40,929 nt of DNA from Halopseudomonas sabulinigri. Lineage in GTDB: Bacteria; Pseudomonadota; Gammaproteobacteria; Pseudomonadales; Pseudomonadaceae. The position numbers and the translations under genes are program-made. A model generated the notes under the pieces. That model ran no database searches and was not told the DNA's origin. It saw nothing but the letters and a program-made list of their open reading frames with translations. The first letter of the stretch is position 1, and each line of letters starts with the position of its first letter. Positions 15,551 to 24,568 of this stretch are shown here, piece after piece. The DNA lies in contig DRHT01000014.1 of the NCBI GenBank assembly GCA_011053055.1, positions 1-40,929 of the forward strand. Direction: 5' to 3'.

Positions 15551-17596
15551 ATGTCCAACGTGCAAAACGATCAGCTGGTAATCATCGATCACGGCGAGGG
15601 TGATGAGCCGCTGAGTACCCGCAAGATGAACCCCCTGTTTTCCAGCATTCTTGAGGCTCGTCTGGCGCGTCGTCAGGTACTCAAGGGTAGCGCCGGTGCG
15701 GCTGCGCTGGGCTTCTTTGGTCTGGGTCTGGCAGGCTGCAATAGCGATTCTGACGACGATGATGATGAGGATGATTCGACTCCCCCCGCTGAACTGCTCG
15801 GCTTCTCTGCCGTTGCGGTTAACAGCCTGGACGTTATCACCGTGCCAGAGGGCTACAGCCATCAGGTGTTGATTCCCTGGGGCACGCCCATCATGGGCGG
15901 TATTGCTGCGTTTTCGCCTGATAACACCGGCGCTGATCAAGCCGGTCAGATCGGCTCGCACCACGACGGCATGCATTTCTACGGCATTGATGGCAGCTCC
16001 GAAGATGGTCTTTTGGTGTTGAACCACGAGTACGTTGAGCCGCGCTTTATGCACGAATCAGCCGTAGGCGTCGCGCTCGGTAGCAGTGGCTTGCCGGTGT
16101 TTGCAGGCGTACGCCCAGCGGATGAAGTGCGCAAGGAACTGAATGGGCACGGTGTTTCGGTTGTACGTGTGATCAAAGGCTCGGACAGCCAGTGGAAGGT
16201 GCAGTTTGATGCTATGAATCGCCGCATCACTGGCCTGACGCCCATGGAACTTCAAGGTCCGGTGCGTGGTACAGACTTCGTGAAAACGCTGTACAGCCCG
16301 GATGGCACCATGACCCGCGGCACCCTGAATAACTGCGGTAATGGCTACACGCCTTGGAACACCTACATGGCGGCCGAAGAAAACTGGGCTGGTTATTTCA
16401 CCAACAAGGGCGACAACCCGCGTGAGCACTCACGTTACGGCGTACCGAGCGGCGCGACTAGCACCGGACGTTATGCATGGGAGCTGGCAGATGGCGGCGC
16501 GGACGAGTTCATCCGTTTTGATGCCAGCATCAAGGGCGCAGACGCCACTCAGGATTACCGCAACGAGCCAGTGTGCTTCGGCTGGATGGTCGAAATCGAT
16601 CCGTTTGCCCCTGAAAGCAACCCGAAAAAACGCACTGCCATGGGCCGATTTGGTCATGAAGGCGTGGTGTTTGCTCCAGCAGAAGAGGGCAAGCCAGTAG
16701 TTTGCTATTCAGGTGATGACTCGCGTTTTGAATACATCTACAAGTTCGTCACTGCTGACAATTTCAGTGCCGCGACGTCCAACGGCGATATGCTGGACGA
16801 GGGCATCCTCTACGTTGCCAAATTTAATGACGACGGTAGCGGTGTGTGGATGCCACTGGTATTCGGTGAAAACGGTCTGGATGCGAGCAATGGTTTTAGC
16901 AGCCAGGCAGATGTGCTGGTCAATACCCGTCTGGCCGCTGACTTTATGGGCGCCACTCCGATGGACCGTCCAGAGTGGGGCGCGGTTGATCCGGCCAATG
17001 GTGACGTGTATTTCACCTTGACCAACAACTCTGCTCGCACCGACGCGCAGGTCAACGAAGCCAACCCGCGTTCTGCAAACCAGCATGGTCATATCATTCG
17101 CTGGTCAGAAACCGATGGTGATCAAGCTGCAACCAGCTTCAGCTGGGACATTTTCCTGTTTGGTGGCGACAGTGGCGAGAGCGGCGTGGCCAACAACATT
17201 GGTTACGACCCGAACGGTGACAAGCTAACCGCTGACAACATTCTCAGCTCACCGGATGGTCTGTGGATAGATCCGGATAGCCGTGTGTGGATTCAGATGG
17301 ACAGTGGTTATGACGATCCCTACGGCAACTGCGCCATGCTGGTCGCCGACCCCAAGACCGGCGTTCTGAAGCGCTTTCTGATTGGGCCGATTGATCAGGA
17401 GATCACCGGTATCACCATGTCGCCGGACCAGAAGACGCTGTTCATCAACGTGCAGCATCCCGGTGAGGGTACGTCTTCCGCCAACTTTGCGGCAGGCAGT
17501 TTCAGCAGCAATTGGCCGGACAAAACCGCTGGAGCTTACCCGCGCTCGGCCACCGTCGTGGTATGGAAAGATGATGGCGGTGTAGTCGGTAGTTAA
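15551..17596 (+). CDS. PhoX-family (DUF839) phosphatase, Tat-dependent lipoprotein
   Basis: A 681-residue protein of the PhoX/DUF839 family, which are Fe/Ca-dependent alkaline phosphatases folded as beta-propellers. A long n-region leads to a twin-arginine motif A-R-R-Q-V-L-K (Arg40, Arg41), a hydrophobic stretch and lipobox L-A-G-C (Cys63). A run of acidic residues follows (66-74). Family signatures are V-P-E-G-Y, N-H-E-Y-V, the N-C-G-N-G-Y-T-P-W-N-T block containing the Cys that coordinates iron in PhoX, G-R-F-G-H-E-G-V, and S-P-D-G-L-W-I-D. GAGGAAGGA precedes the ATG. The adjoining tatA-tatB pair and the nearby T2SS fit Tat export followed by surface display. A role in phosphate release from organic esters is inferred from the family; activity here is untested. 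Confidence 0.9.
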   Translation: MSNVQNDQLVIIDHGEGDEPLSTRKMNPLFSSILEARLARRQVLKGSAGAAALGFFGLGLAGCNSDSDDDDDEDDSTPPAELLGFSAVAVNSLDVITVPEGYSHQVLIPWGTPIMGGIAAFSPDNTGADQAGQIGSHHDGMHFYGIDGSSEDGLLVLNHEYVEPRFMHESAVGVALGSSGLPVFAGVRPADEVRKELNGHGVSVVRVIKGSDSQWKVQFDAMNRRITGLTPMELQGPVRGTDFVKTLYSPDGTMTRGTLNNCGNGYTPWNTYMAAEENWAGYFTNKGDNPREHSRYGVPSGATSTGRYAWELADGGADEFIRFDASIKGADATQDYRNEPVCFGWMVEIDPFAPESNPKKRTAMGRFGHEGVVFAPAEEGKPVVCYSGDDSRFEYIYKFVTADNFSAATSNGDMLDEGILYVAKFNDDGSGVWMPLVFGENGLDASNGFSSQADVLVNTRLAADFMGATPMDRPEWGAVDPANGDVYFTLTNNSARTDAQVNEANPRSANQHGHIIRWSETDGDQAATSFSWDIFLFGGDSGESGVANNIGYDPNGDKLTADNILSSPDGLWIDPDSRVWIQMDSGYDDPYGNCAMLVADPKTGVLKRFLIGPIDQEITGITMSPDQKTLFINVQHPGEGTSSANFAAGSFSSNWPDKTAGAYPRSATVVVWKDDGGVVGS

Positions 17597-17689
17597 TTGG
17601 CGGGCGGAGCCAGACGGCGCTGCTTTACTGAGTGATATTTTGCAGGGCCGGGTGCAGTGTCACCTGGCTCTGCAGTGATGGAGGTTTTT

Positions 17690-17911
17690 ATGGGTATTGG
17701 TGGAATCAGTGTGGGTTCATTGTTGATCGTTCTGGTGATTGTAATGCTGCTATTTGGCACCAAGCGGTTGCGTAACATCGGCGGTGATTTGGGGGGCGCA
17801 CTAAGTGGTTTCCGCAAGGCCATTAAGGAAACCGACGAGGTACAGGAAGGCCTGGCGCTGGATGCAGTTCAACAACCAGCCGCACAGCGTGAAAGCCAAC
17901 AACGCGCCTAA
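17690..17911 (+). CDS. tatA: Twin-arginine translocase subunit TatA (TatA/E family)
   Basis: A 73-residue protein. One N-terminal transmembrane helix ([15 protein letters not shown]) is followed by the hinge F-G-T-K-R-L-R and an amphipathic helix ([15 protein letters not shown]), the TatA pattern. I chose ATG 17690, with GGAGG at 17680-17684; the open frame extends further upstream but lacks a better start. TatA forms the translocation pore for folded proteins. It sits 93 bases after the Tat-dependent PhoX gene and 15 bases before tatB, which suggests a dedicated pair. No tatC is present in the window. Confidence 0.9.
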   Translation: MGIGGISVGSLLIVLVIVMLLFGTKRLRNIGGDLGGALSGFRKAIKETDEVQEGLALDAVQQPAAQRESQQRA

Positions 17912-17926
17912 GGCAAGGAGCCGCTT

Positions 17927-18211
17927 ATGTTCGGCAACGGTATGACCGAATGGCTTTTGGTATTTGTGGTAGGACTTTTGATTTTGGGGCCTGAGCGACT
18001 GCCGGCGGTCACGCGGTCCGTGGGTCGTGTGATGGGGCGGGCGAAGAGCATGCTGGCAGATGTGCAGCGAGAGCTTAGCGAGTCTGTTCCTGCGGATGAG
18101 CTGAAAGTTGTTTCAGACAACGTCAAGATGCTGCGTCAAAGCAACGTTAAGACCTTGGTGCGCAGAGTCGTGGTTGATGAGGTAACCGAGTTGGAAAGAA
18201 AACAGGGCTGA
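17927..18211 (+). CDS. tatB: Twin-arginine translocase subunit TatB
   Basis: A 94-residue protein with an N-terminal helix (W-L-L-V-F-V-V-G-L-L-I-L-G), the TatB hinge G-P-E-R-L-P and a long charged helix (V-G-R-V-M-G-R-A-K-S-M-L-A-D-V-Q-R-E-L). Glu in the transmembrane start (T-E-W-L-L) also fits TatB. AAGGAG lies upstream. TatB pairs with TatC to recognise twin-arginine signals; here tatC would have to be supplied from elsewhere. The stop codon lies inside the following terminator stem. Confidence 0.9.
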   Translation: MFGNGMTEWLLVFVVGLLILGPERLPAVTRSVGRVMGRAKSMLADVQRELSESVPADELKVVSDNVKMLRQSNVKTLVRRVVVDEVTELERKQG

Positions 18212-18228
18212 GGATCAGCCCTGTTTTT
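18201..18228 (+). terminator. Rho-independent terminator after tatB
   Basis: An 11-bp stem (18201-18211 with 18215-18225), a GGA loop, and a T run from 18224. It overlaps the tatB stop codon and separates this operon from the convergent hydrolase gene. Confidence 0.9.
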
Positions 18229-18243
18229 GCTGCTGTAACGCTA

Positions 18244-19713
18244 TTAAAGAACTGGTACAGCTGGTGTGCAAGCTGGTAACGAGGCGCGCACTGCGTTTGT
18301 GCCGTTGACAGTATATGTACAGCCAAAATCCTTATCTGCCACAGTGGCTGGGGTCAACCAGTCATCACCGCCAGGTTTAGGTCCGCCTTGTTCCCATTTC
18401 AGCATCGCGTCAAGCGTGTTCGCGAACTCGGCCGGTGTGAAGTCGCAGTGACCTGGCGCGCGGACGGCACGTTGCACCAACATGTTATCCGTCCCGTTAG
18501 CTTCGGCACGCTGCCGGTACACCTGTTCCATGATAATCGGAACGAAGAGATCGCCAGTTGTGTGAACCGTGACTACTGGGATGTCGAACTCGGCGTTCAC
18601 TTTTGGAACCCAACGCAGGCCATCGTCGCGAAGGCCATTGGCGTCAGCGACCGCTTCCGCCTTAATTATCATGCTGTTGAAGTTAATTTCATCGGTGGTT
18701 AGCGGATCACCCAGATTGGTTTGGTAGCGGTAGGTGATGCCTGTTGTGTCCACCACATTATCTAGCGTAATGCCATCTACAGTGCCATCTGAACCAGAGA
18801 ATCCTTGGAGCAAGTCCTGGAAGAAACCGAAGCTGATGTTGTAGATAGGTCGTTCGCCACCACTCAGGTTTTTAAGCGCTTGGAAGAAAGTGAAACCTTG
18901 AGCAGTCAGCCCCAATGCACTTTTGTCTTTATCGTAGTCGTTCCAAATCACCGCACGCGCTTTCGCAAGCATCTCTGCTGCTTGTGTCTCGGTAAGTGGG
19001 AAGGTATCCAGAGGTACGCCGGCCAGCGCCGCTAAAGCAATTGTGTAACCAGCAAAATAATCGAACAATTCAGTATCGCCAACTACGCCACACATAGGCG
19101 AAGCGCCGGCGTATTCCACTACGTTGTTGGCAGTCTCCATGGTTTCTTTTTCGATGGCGGCGGCTGTGACATGCCCACCCATGGATACACCGGTTATGTA
19201 ATACTTGGTAGGCGCTGCCAATGTACGGCCATTTGTCGCTGCTATATCGGTGAAGGCGAGTGCTAGTGCATTGGTATCTTCAACCCCTGCACGCACGTCG
19301 TAATAATTAGTGCTGTAGCTAGAAGCGGCCCAAGCATAGCCGTTATCCAGCAGGTACTCGCGCATCGGTGCGTTATCGACCGTTAGGCTTGAACCTTCAC
19401 CGCGGAAACCGTGGGCGTACATTACTAAGTAGCCGTTCCAGTCTTCAGGTACTTCGACTCGGTAGGCCGCACCGTTTAGAACTCCGACCCAGCGATCCGT
19501 CGTGTTATAGGGAGCTTCGTCTCTCAGAACGGTAAAGTCTGCTGTTGTCTCTTGTACTGGCTTGAAGAAATTCGCATCTATCCGTTGTTGTTGAACCCGA
19601 ACGCGTGCCTGTTCCTCGTCATCGTCATCGCCACCTCCGCTGCTCAGGCACCCGGTGAGCGCAAGGCTGCTGATTGCCAAACCGATCAGCGCGGTTTTCT
19701 TGAATTCAAACAT
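18244..19713 (-). CDS. Alpha/beta-hydrolase lipoprotein (secreted esterase-like)
   Basis: A 489-residue exported lipoprotein. The signal peptide ends in lipobox L-T-G-C (Cys22), followed by S-S-G-G-G-D-D-D-D-E-E, an acidic tether like those of the neighbouring hydrolases. The alpha/beta-hydrolase core shows Y-A-H-G-F (oxyanion region, 99-103), the nucleophile elbow G-V-S-M-G-G (Ser177), H-T-T-G-D-L-F-V-P (Asp388) and A-P-G-H-C-D-F (His422), a full Ser-Asp-His set. GGAG lies about ten bases before the ATG. It could be an esterase, a PHB-type depolymerase or a secreted peptidase-like hydrolase; the substrate is unknown. It is divergent from the T2SS operon. Confidence 0.85.
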   Translation of the reverse strand: MFEFKKTALIGLAISSLALTGCLSSGGGDDDDEEQARVRVQQQRIDANFFKPVQETTADFTVLRDEAPYNTTDRWVGVLNGAAYRVEVPEDWNGYLVMYAHGFRGEGSSLTVDNAPMREYLLDNGYAWAASSYSTNYYDVRAGVEDTNALALAFTDIAATNGRTLAAPTKYYITGVSMGGHVTAAAIEKETMETANNVVEYAGASPMCGVVGDTELFDYFAGYTIALAALAGVPLDTFPLTETQAAEMLAKARAVIWNDYDKDKSALGLTAQGFTFFQALKNLSGGERPIYNISFGFFQDLLQGFSGSDGTVDGITLDNVVDTTGITYRYQTNLGDPLTTDEINFNSMIIKAEAVADANGLRDDGLRWVPKVNAEFDIPVVTVHTTGDLFVPIIMEQVYRQRAEANGTDNMLVQRAVRAPGHCDFTPAEFANTLDAMLKWEQGGPKPGGDDWLTPATVADKDFGCTYTVNGTNAVRASLPACTPAVPVL

Positions 19714-20129
19714 TATTTTTATTCTCCGTTGGGCAAACCCTTGTTGTTTTGGTCCCTGGCGCGCAGGGTTTGGGTTTGATCGATAAAGTTAAGCTTTGTT
19801 TGCAGTGTCTCGCAAGTTATAGATGGCTTGCTTTGAGACAGTTTCGCAGGCAACGATGATGGCTCATAAGTTCAGGTGATATCTGTAACTAAAATGTCAC
19901 TCATTTGGGTGATAGGGTAGCGAGACCAATACCGATAGCGTCTCATTTTGAAGGCGGGCCTCTGGAATAACCTGTTCAGGGGGTTGCCGCTAGATGGCAA
20001 AATCGTGACAATCGATTTAATCGCGTGACCTGTTTCAGGCGTATAACAATAATTTTGCAAAGAAAGGTCAGTATTGTTGCTATCACTGGCCCGGAAGTCG
20101 TCCCCCGGCCCCTTTGCTATGGAGAATGC
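19714..20129. other. Divergent promoter region between the hydrolase gene and the T2SS operon
   Basis: 416 bases with no gene. It holds a Pho-box-like repeat (19883-19900) and two CGTGAC copies 20 bases apart (20004-20009 and 20024-20029). An open frame upstream of gspC from 20025 lacks a usable start; the real gspC start is later. Confidence 0.55.
19883..19900 (+). promoter_or_regulatory. Pho-box-like site (candidate PhoB binding)
   Basis: CTGTAAC-TAAA-ATGTCAC matches the PhoB site layout of two 7-bp repeats (consensus CTGTCAT/C) at 11-bp spacing with an A/T-only spacer. The first half matches 5 of 7 positions and the second 6 of 7. Its orientation faces gspC, whose start is 229 bases away. 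No convincing -10 was identified after it. It would explain phosphate control of the secretion operon and fits the nearby PhoX gene. Confidence 0.5.
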
Positions 20130-20996
20130 ATGCCTTTGGTCGCCCGCTTTTCATCGGATATCGTCGTCAGATTGGTGACGGGTATTCTGGTACTACTCTG
20201 TGCATGGTTGCTGGCGCACCTCACATGGATGCTGATTGAGCCGGATAGCATTCTGCCCGCGCCATCAGCGCTGGGTTACTCCGCCTCCAATAGTGATTCG
20301 GTTGAGGAAATCCCTGGCTTTCGTGAGCTGGCTAGACTTTCGGTGTTGGGCCGCGCACCTGCTGCTGATGGCCCGGTGGTTGTTAGCGCGCCAGATACCA
20401 AGCTCAGCTGGACCTTAAAAGGCGTACTCTCTGACCCTGATCCTAGGCGCAGTGCTGCCATCCTGGCCACCCAAGGTCAGCCAGAAAAGCTCTATCGTGT
20501 CGGCGCTGAATTACCCGGTCAGGTTCGTCTTGATCAGGTATTAGGCGATCGCGTGATGCTGGTGCGCGACGGCCAGCTTGAGACTTTGCGGCTCAAGCGT
20601 AACGAGTTAGGTACAAGTACCCGCAGCCCCAGCCGCAAAACAGCTCTCCCCACTACTGATTCCAACGTCACTCTCGCACCGGATGGCCAGGTAGCGCGTA
20701 TTGATCGCACCGCATGGCTGAATGACCCGCAACGCTTTATGGAAGTAATCAGCGCAACCCCCGTGATGGTGGATGGCGCGATGTATGGTCTGGAAGTGAC
20801 CCCGTCGCGCAATGTGCGCGAGTTTGAAGCCGCCGGCTTGAAGCCCGGAGATGTGATCACCGATGTGGACGGAACTCCGATCGCTGACATCGAGGATTAT
20901 CGCGACATTCTCAAGGAAATGACCGACGCCAGCTCGGTGTCGATATCCCTTGAGCGCGATGGTGAGCCCATGAACATAACGATAACGATGGATTGA
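20130..20996 (+). CDS. gspC: Type II secretion protein GspC
   Basis: This 288-residue inner-membrane protein links the inner-membrane platform to the secretin. It has one transmembrane segment (about 11-36), a homology region (about 65-165, L-K-G-V-L-S-D-P-D-P-R-R-S-A-A-I-L) and a C-terminal PDZ domain (about 195-288, L-K-P-G-D-V-I-T-D-V-D-G-T-P-I-A-D). I chose ATG 20130 because GGAG at 20121-20124 precedes it and the membrane segment then starts at the expected distance. It is the first gene of a twelve-gene T2SS operon. Confidence 0.92.
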   Translation: MPLVARFSSDIVVRLVTGILVLLCAWLLAHLTWMLIEPDSILPAPSALGYSASNSDSVEEIPGFRELARLSVLGRAPAADGPVVVSAPDTKLSWTLKGVLSDPDPRRSAAILATQGQPEKLYRVGAELPGQVRLDQVLGDRVMLVRDGQLETLRLKRNELGTSTRSPSRKTALPTTDSNVTLAPDGQVARIDRTAWLNDPQRFMEVISATPVMVDGAMYGLEVTPSRNVREFEAAGLKPGDVITDVDGTPIADIEDYRDILKEMTDASSVSISLERDGEPMNITITMD

Positions 20997-21002
20997 AATA
21001 CG

Positions 21003-23042
21003 ATGCCAATGCAGTTTCGCCTTAATCGCTTTACTCTTTCGTTGGCATTGAGCCTGTGTTTGAGCAGCACCCCACTGGCAGCTCAGGCGCTGGTTGAGCC
21101 ACAGGGGGATGGTTCCGAAGATTTGATACTTAATCTTCGCGGCGCCGACATCAATGGGTTGATCGAGATCGTTAGCCAGGAAACCGGCATCAACTTCATT
21201 GTTGATCCTCGGGTGCGTGGTGAGGTTAACGTGGTGTCCGGCAAACCGATCCCACGCGATGAGCTGTATCCATTGTTTCTTGGGGTGCTCAAATCCTACG
21301 GTTTTGCTGCGGTGCGCGGGTCTGATGATGTCGTACGTATCGTGCCGGAAGTGCAGGCCAAGGAAAACGAGTTGGCGGGGCTCACTAGCAGTACTCCTGG
21401 CGATGAGGTCATTACTCACGTCATCAATGTAAAGAACATCAATGCGGGGCAGTTGGTGCGCATTTTGCGCCCACTGGTACCCAAAGGTGGGCATTTGGCA
21501 GCCGCGGCGGAGTCCAATACGCTGGTCATCGCTGATACCGCTGCCAACGTACGACGTATTCAGGCGCTGGTAGAGCGTATTGATCAGGAGTCGATGGAAG
21601 ACTTTGAGGTACTGCCGCTAGAGCATGCATCAGCGTTGGATGTTGTGCGAATTGTGCAGGGGCTGGAAAGCAACACACCAAGCGAAGAATTCACTAAAGG
21701 CCCACGGCTGATTGCCGATGAGCGCACCAATACCGTGATTTTGCGTGGCGATCCGCAGAGCCGCATGGCGCTACGCAGCGTGGTAAGAAAATTGGATTTA
21801 CCGGGCCAGGATGGTAATACGCAGGTGCACTATCTGCGTTACGCCAAAGCCGAAGAAGTTGCCGAGGTATTACGCGGCATCGCTGAAGGTCGTGAGCAAA
21901 ATGGGGGCACCTCGTCGCAAGCCGGTGGCGCACCCACCACCAGCAGCATGAGTAATCAAACACGGGTCCGTGTTGAGGCCCATGAAAGTACTAACTCGGT
22001 GGTGGTTTACGGTCCTGCAGAGTTATCCCGGGAGCTATCTAGCATCATCCGCCAGCTGGATATTCGCCGAGCTCAGGTGTTGGTAGAAGCGGTTATCGCC
22101 GAAGTGTCTTACGAGCGTGCCAAGGAGCTGGGGGTGCAGTGGGGCTTTGGTAGCGAGAGCTCTGGTTTGGGGGTGATCAACTTTAACCGCAACGGTAATG
22201 GCATTGTCGATCTGGCGGCGGGCGTCAGTGGCTTTTTGGATGGGGATTTGGCGTCGCCACCGTCGCTGGGCAGTGGCCTAAGCCTAGGGGGTATCGGCAG
22301 TATTGGTGGCGCACAGATTGCGCTGCTGATCAACGCACTACAAGGCGACAGCGCCAGCAATATTCTGTCCACGCCCAGTCTATTGACGCTGGATAACGAA
22401 GAAGCCGAAATCGTAGTAGGCCAGAACGTACCCTTTATTACTGGCCGCTCGGTTGAGGATTCGGGTCAGGCGTTTGACACCATCGAACGCCAAGACGTGG
22501 GTATCAAATTGAAGATTCGCCCGCAGATCAACGAAGGTAATGCGGTGCGATTGGAGATCGCGCAGGAAGTCTCGCAAATTGCGCCTGGCATCACGGGTGC
22601 CGCCGACATTATTACTAATACACGCAGCCTGACCACCCACGTGATGGTCGATGATAACCAACTGATTGTGCTGGGCGGTTTGATCGATGATCAGTTGGTT
22701 GAGACCGCTGACAAGGTGCCAATACTGGGCGATATTCCGGGTCTGGGTCGCCTGTTTCGTTACGACACCTCCAATGTGCAGAAGCGCAATTTGATGGTGT
22801 TCTTGCGTCCGGTCATCGTGCGCGATACGGCGGTTGCCGAAAGCCTAACTCACAGTAAGTACAGCTATATACGTGATCAGCAGCTCGCAGAGCAGAATCG
22901 TCGTGGCCGTATGAAAACTGATAACGTCGTGCCGATACTACCGGACTGGAATTACCTCTTGTCGCTGCCAGCGCCGTTTGAGAATGCTATGCAGGGTGCG
23001 GCCAGACCGTCTGCCATTTCTGCACCGCCGTCACCGCTCTAG
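21003..23042 (+). CDS. gspD: Type II secretion outer-membrane secretin GspD
   Basis: This 679-residue protein forms the outer-membrane channel. The signal peptide ends A-Q-A near residue 29. The N0 domain follows (L-N-L-R-G-A-D-I-N-G-L-I-E-I-V-S-Q), then repeated N1-N3 domains (e.g. L-R-Y-A-K-A-E-E-V-A-E-V-L-R-G) with a Gly/Ser linker near 305-315. The secretin domain contains V-P-F-I-T-G and the C-terminal L-G-D-I-P-G-L-G-R-L-F. Six bases separate it from gspC. The tail after the secretin domain could bind a pilotin lipoprotein. Confidence 0.95.
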   Translation: MPMQFRLNRFTLSLALSLCLSSTPLAAQALVEPQGDGSEDLILNLRGADINGLIEIVSQETGINFIVDPRVRGEVNVVSGKPIPRDELYPLFLGVLKSYGFAAVRGSDDVVRIVPEVQAKENELAGLTSSTPGDEVITHVINVKNINAGQLVRILRPLVPKGGHLAAAAESNTLVIADTAANVRRIQALVERIDQESMEDFEVLPLEHASALDVVRIVQGLESNTPSEEFTKGPRLIADERTNTVILRGDPQSRMALRSVVRKLDLPGQDGNTQVHYLRYAKAEEVAEVLRGIAEGREQNGGTSSQAGGAPTTSSMSNQTRVRVEAHESTNSVVVYGPAELSRELSSIIRQLDIRRAQVLVEAVIAEVSYERAKELGVQWGFGSESSGLGVINFNRNGNGIVDLAAGVSGFLDGDLASPPSLGSGLSLGGIGSIGGAQIALLINALQGDSASNILSTPSLLTLDNEEAEIVVGQNVPFITGRSVEDSGQAFDTIERQDVGIKLKIRPQINEGNAVRLEIAQEVSQIAPGITGAADIITNTRSLTTHVMVDDNQLIVLGGLIDDQLVETADKVPILGDIPGLGRLFRYDTSNVQKRNLMVFLRPVIVRDTAVAESLTHSKYSYIRDQQLAEQNRRGRMKTDNVVPILPDWNYLLSLPAPFENAMQGAARPSAISAPPSPL

Positions 23043-23051
23043 GAGCAGGTC

Positions 23052-24566
23052 ATGAGTGAGACCGATTTTAGTGTTGCGGCCACGCCAGCGAGTGCACCGG
23101 CGGAAACCGGTTACCGCTTCGCTCGACGTTTTGGTGTGCTGCCGGGTGGCGTACGCGAAGATGGTCAGCTGGAAGTGTTTGTGCGTGCCGATTGCGACCC
23201 TCAGGGATTGCTCGAGCTGCGTCGTCACAGCAGTCATCCGTTGAGTCCGACATTGCTGGATGACGATGCTTTTGCCGCGCGCCTGCGCAACAAATACGAA
23301 CGCTCGTCCAACGATGCCATGCAGTTTGTTGAAGGCCTCGGGGAAGACGCGGACCTCATGTCGGTCGCGCAGTCACTGGCAGAACCCGAAGATTTGCTTG
23401 AGTCGCAGGACGAAGCGCCGATCATTCGTCTGATCAATGCGTTGTTGTCCGAGGCCGTAAAAGAAAACGCCTCGGATATTCATATCGAGCCCTTTGAAAA
23501 TCGTCTGTCTATCCGCTTGCGGGTCGATGGCGTGTTGCGTGAAGTGCTGGAGCCGCCGCGTGCGTTGGCGCCTGTGATTGTGTCGCGTATTAAGGTGATG
23601 GCTAAGCTGGATATCGCCGAGAAACGCTTACCGCAGGATGGGCGTATTGGCTTGCGTCTGGTGGGGCGTGCGGTAGACGTGCGGGTCTCGACGTTGCCAT
23701 CCGGGCACGGCGAGCGAGTGGTGCTGCGTCTGCTCGACAAACAGGCGGGACGGCTGGAACTTCGTCAGCTGGGCATGTGCGATGAACATTACGATGCCAT
23801 GGAACGGGTGATTAGCCGACCGCACGGTATCGTGTTGGTGACCGGGCCAACGGGCTCGGGTAAGACGACAACCTTGTACTCAGCACTGATGCGCTTAAAC
23901 GACCGTACGCGCAATATCCTGACTGTCGAAGACCCCATCGAATATTACCTGGACGGTATCGGCCAAACACAGATCAATAACAAGGTCGATATGACCTTCT
24001 CCCGTGGCTTGCGGGCAATCTTGCGCCAAGACCCGGATGTAGTAATGGTCGGTGAAATAAGGGACGTGGATACAGTTCAGATCGCCATTCAGGCCAGTTT
24101 GACCGGTCATTTAGTGTTTTCCACTCTGCACACCAACACCGCTGTTGGCGCGATTACGCGTCTGCGCGATATGGGTATTGAGCCTTTTCTCCTGTCTTCC
24201 ACCCTTAATGGTGTGTTGGCCCAGCGGCTGGTACGTACTTTGTGTGGGGAGTGTCGCACGTCGCACCAAGCGACGCCGAGTGAGTGCAGGTTGATGGGCG
24301 TTGCCCCTGAGCAAGCACCCACGCTTTATAGCGCAGCGGGTTGTGATGCCTGTAATGGCAGCGGTTACCGTGGTCGTACTGGTATCTATGAGCTGATTGA
24401 GATCGACGACACTCTGCGCGGCTTAATTCATGAAGGCGCTAGCGAGCAAGCCATGGTCAAACACGCACGGCTCGGCCAGATGGGTATTCGTCAGGATGGC
24501 TTAAGGCGCGTTTTGGCGGGTGATACCACGCTGGAAGAAGTCCTGCGCGTCACCCGGGAGGATTAG
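23052..24566 (+). CDS. gspE: Type II secretion ATPase GspE
   Basis: This 504-residue cytoplasmic hexameric ATPase drives pseudopilus assembly. Walker A G-P-T-G-S-G-K-T is at about 265-272, the Asp box V-E-D-P-I-E-Y and Walker [17 protein letters not shown] follow, then a His box. A zinc motif with two C-x-x-C pairs (Cys398/401 and Cys431/434) is typical of GspE. The N-terminal 130 residues form the GspL-binding domain. AGGAG precedes the ATG. Confidence 0.96.
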   Translation: MSETDFSVAATPASAPAETGYRFARRFGVLPGGVREDGQLEVFVRADCDPQGLLELRRHSSHPLSPTLLDDDAFAARLRNKYERSSNDAMQFVEGLGEDADLMSVAQSLAEPEDLLESQDEAPIIRLINALLSEAVKENASDIHIEPFENRLSIRLRVDGVLREVLEPPRALAPVIVSRIKVMAKLDIAEKRLPQDGRIGLRLVGRAVDVRVSTLPSGHGERVVLRLLDKQAGRLELRQLGMCDEHYDAMERVISRPHGIVLVTGPTGSGKTTTLYSALMRLNDRTRNILTVEDPIEYYLDGIGQTQINNKVDMTFSRGLRAILRQDPDVVMVGEIRDVDTVQIAIQASLTGHLVFSTLHTNTAVGAITRLRDMGIEPFLLSSTLNGVLAQRLVRTLCGECRTSHQATPSECRLMGVAPEQAPTLYSAAGCDACNGSGYRGRTGIYELIEIDDTLRGLIHEGASEQAMVKHARLGQMGIRQDGLRRVLAGDTTLEEVLRVTRED

Positions 24567-24568
24567 GC

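Noticed and set aside
20025-20129. Upstream extension of the gspC frame
   Set aside because: It would put about 35 hydrophilic residues before the membrane helix, while ATG 20130 has a good ribosome site at the right distance.
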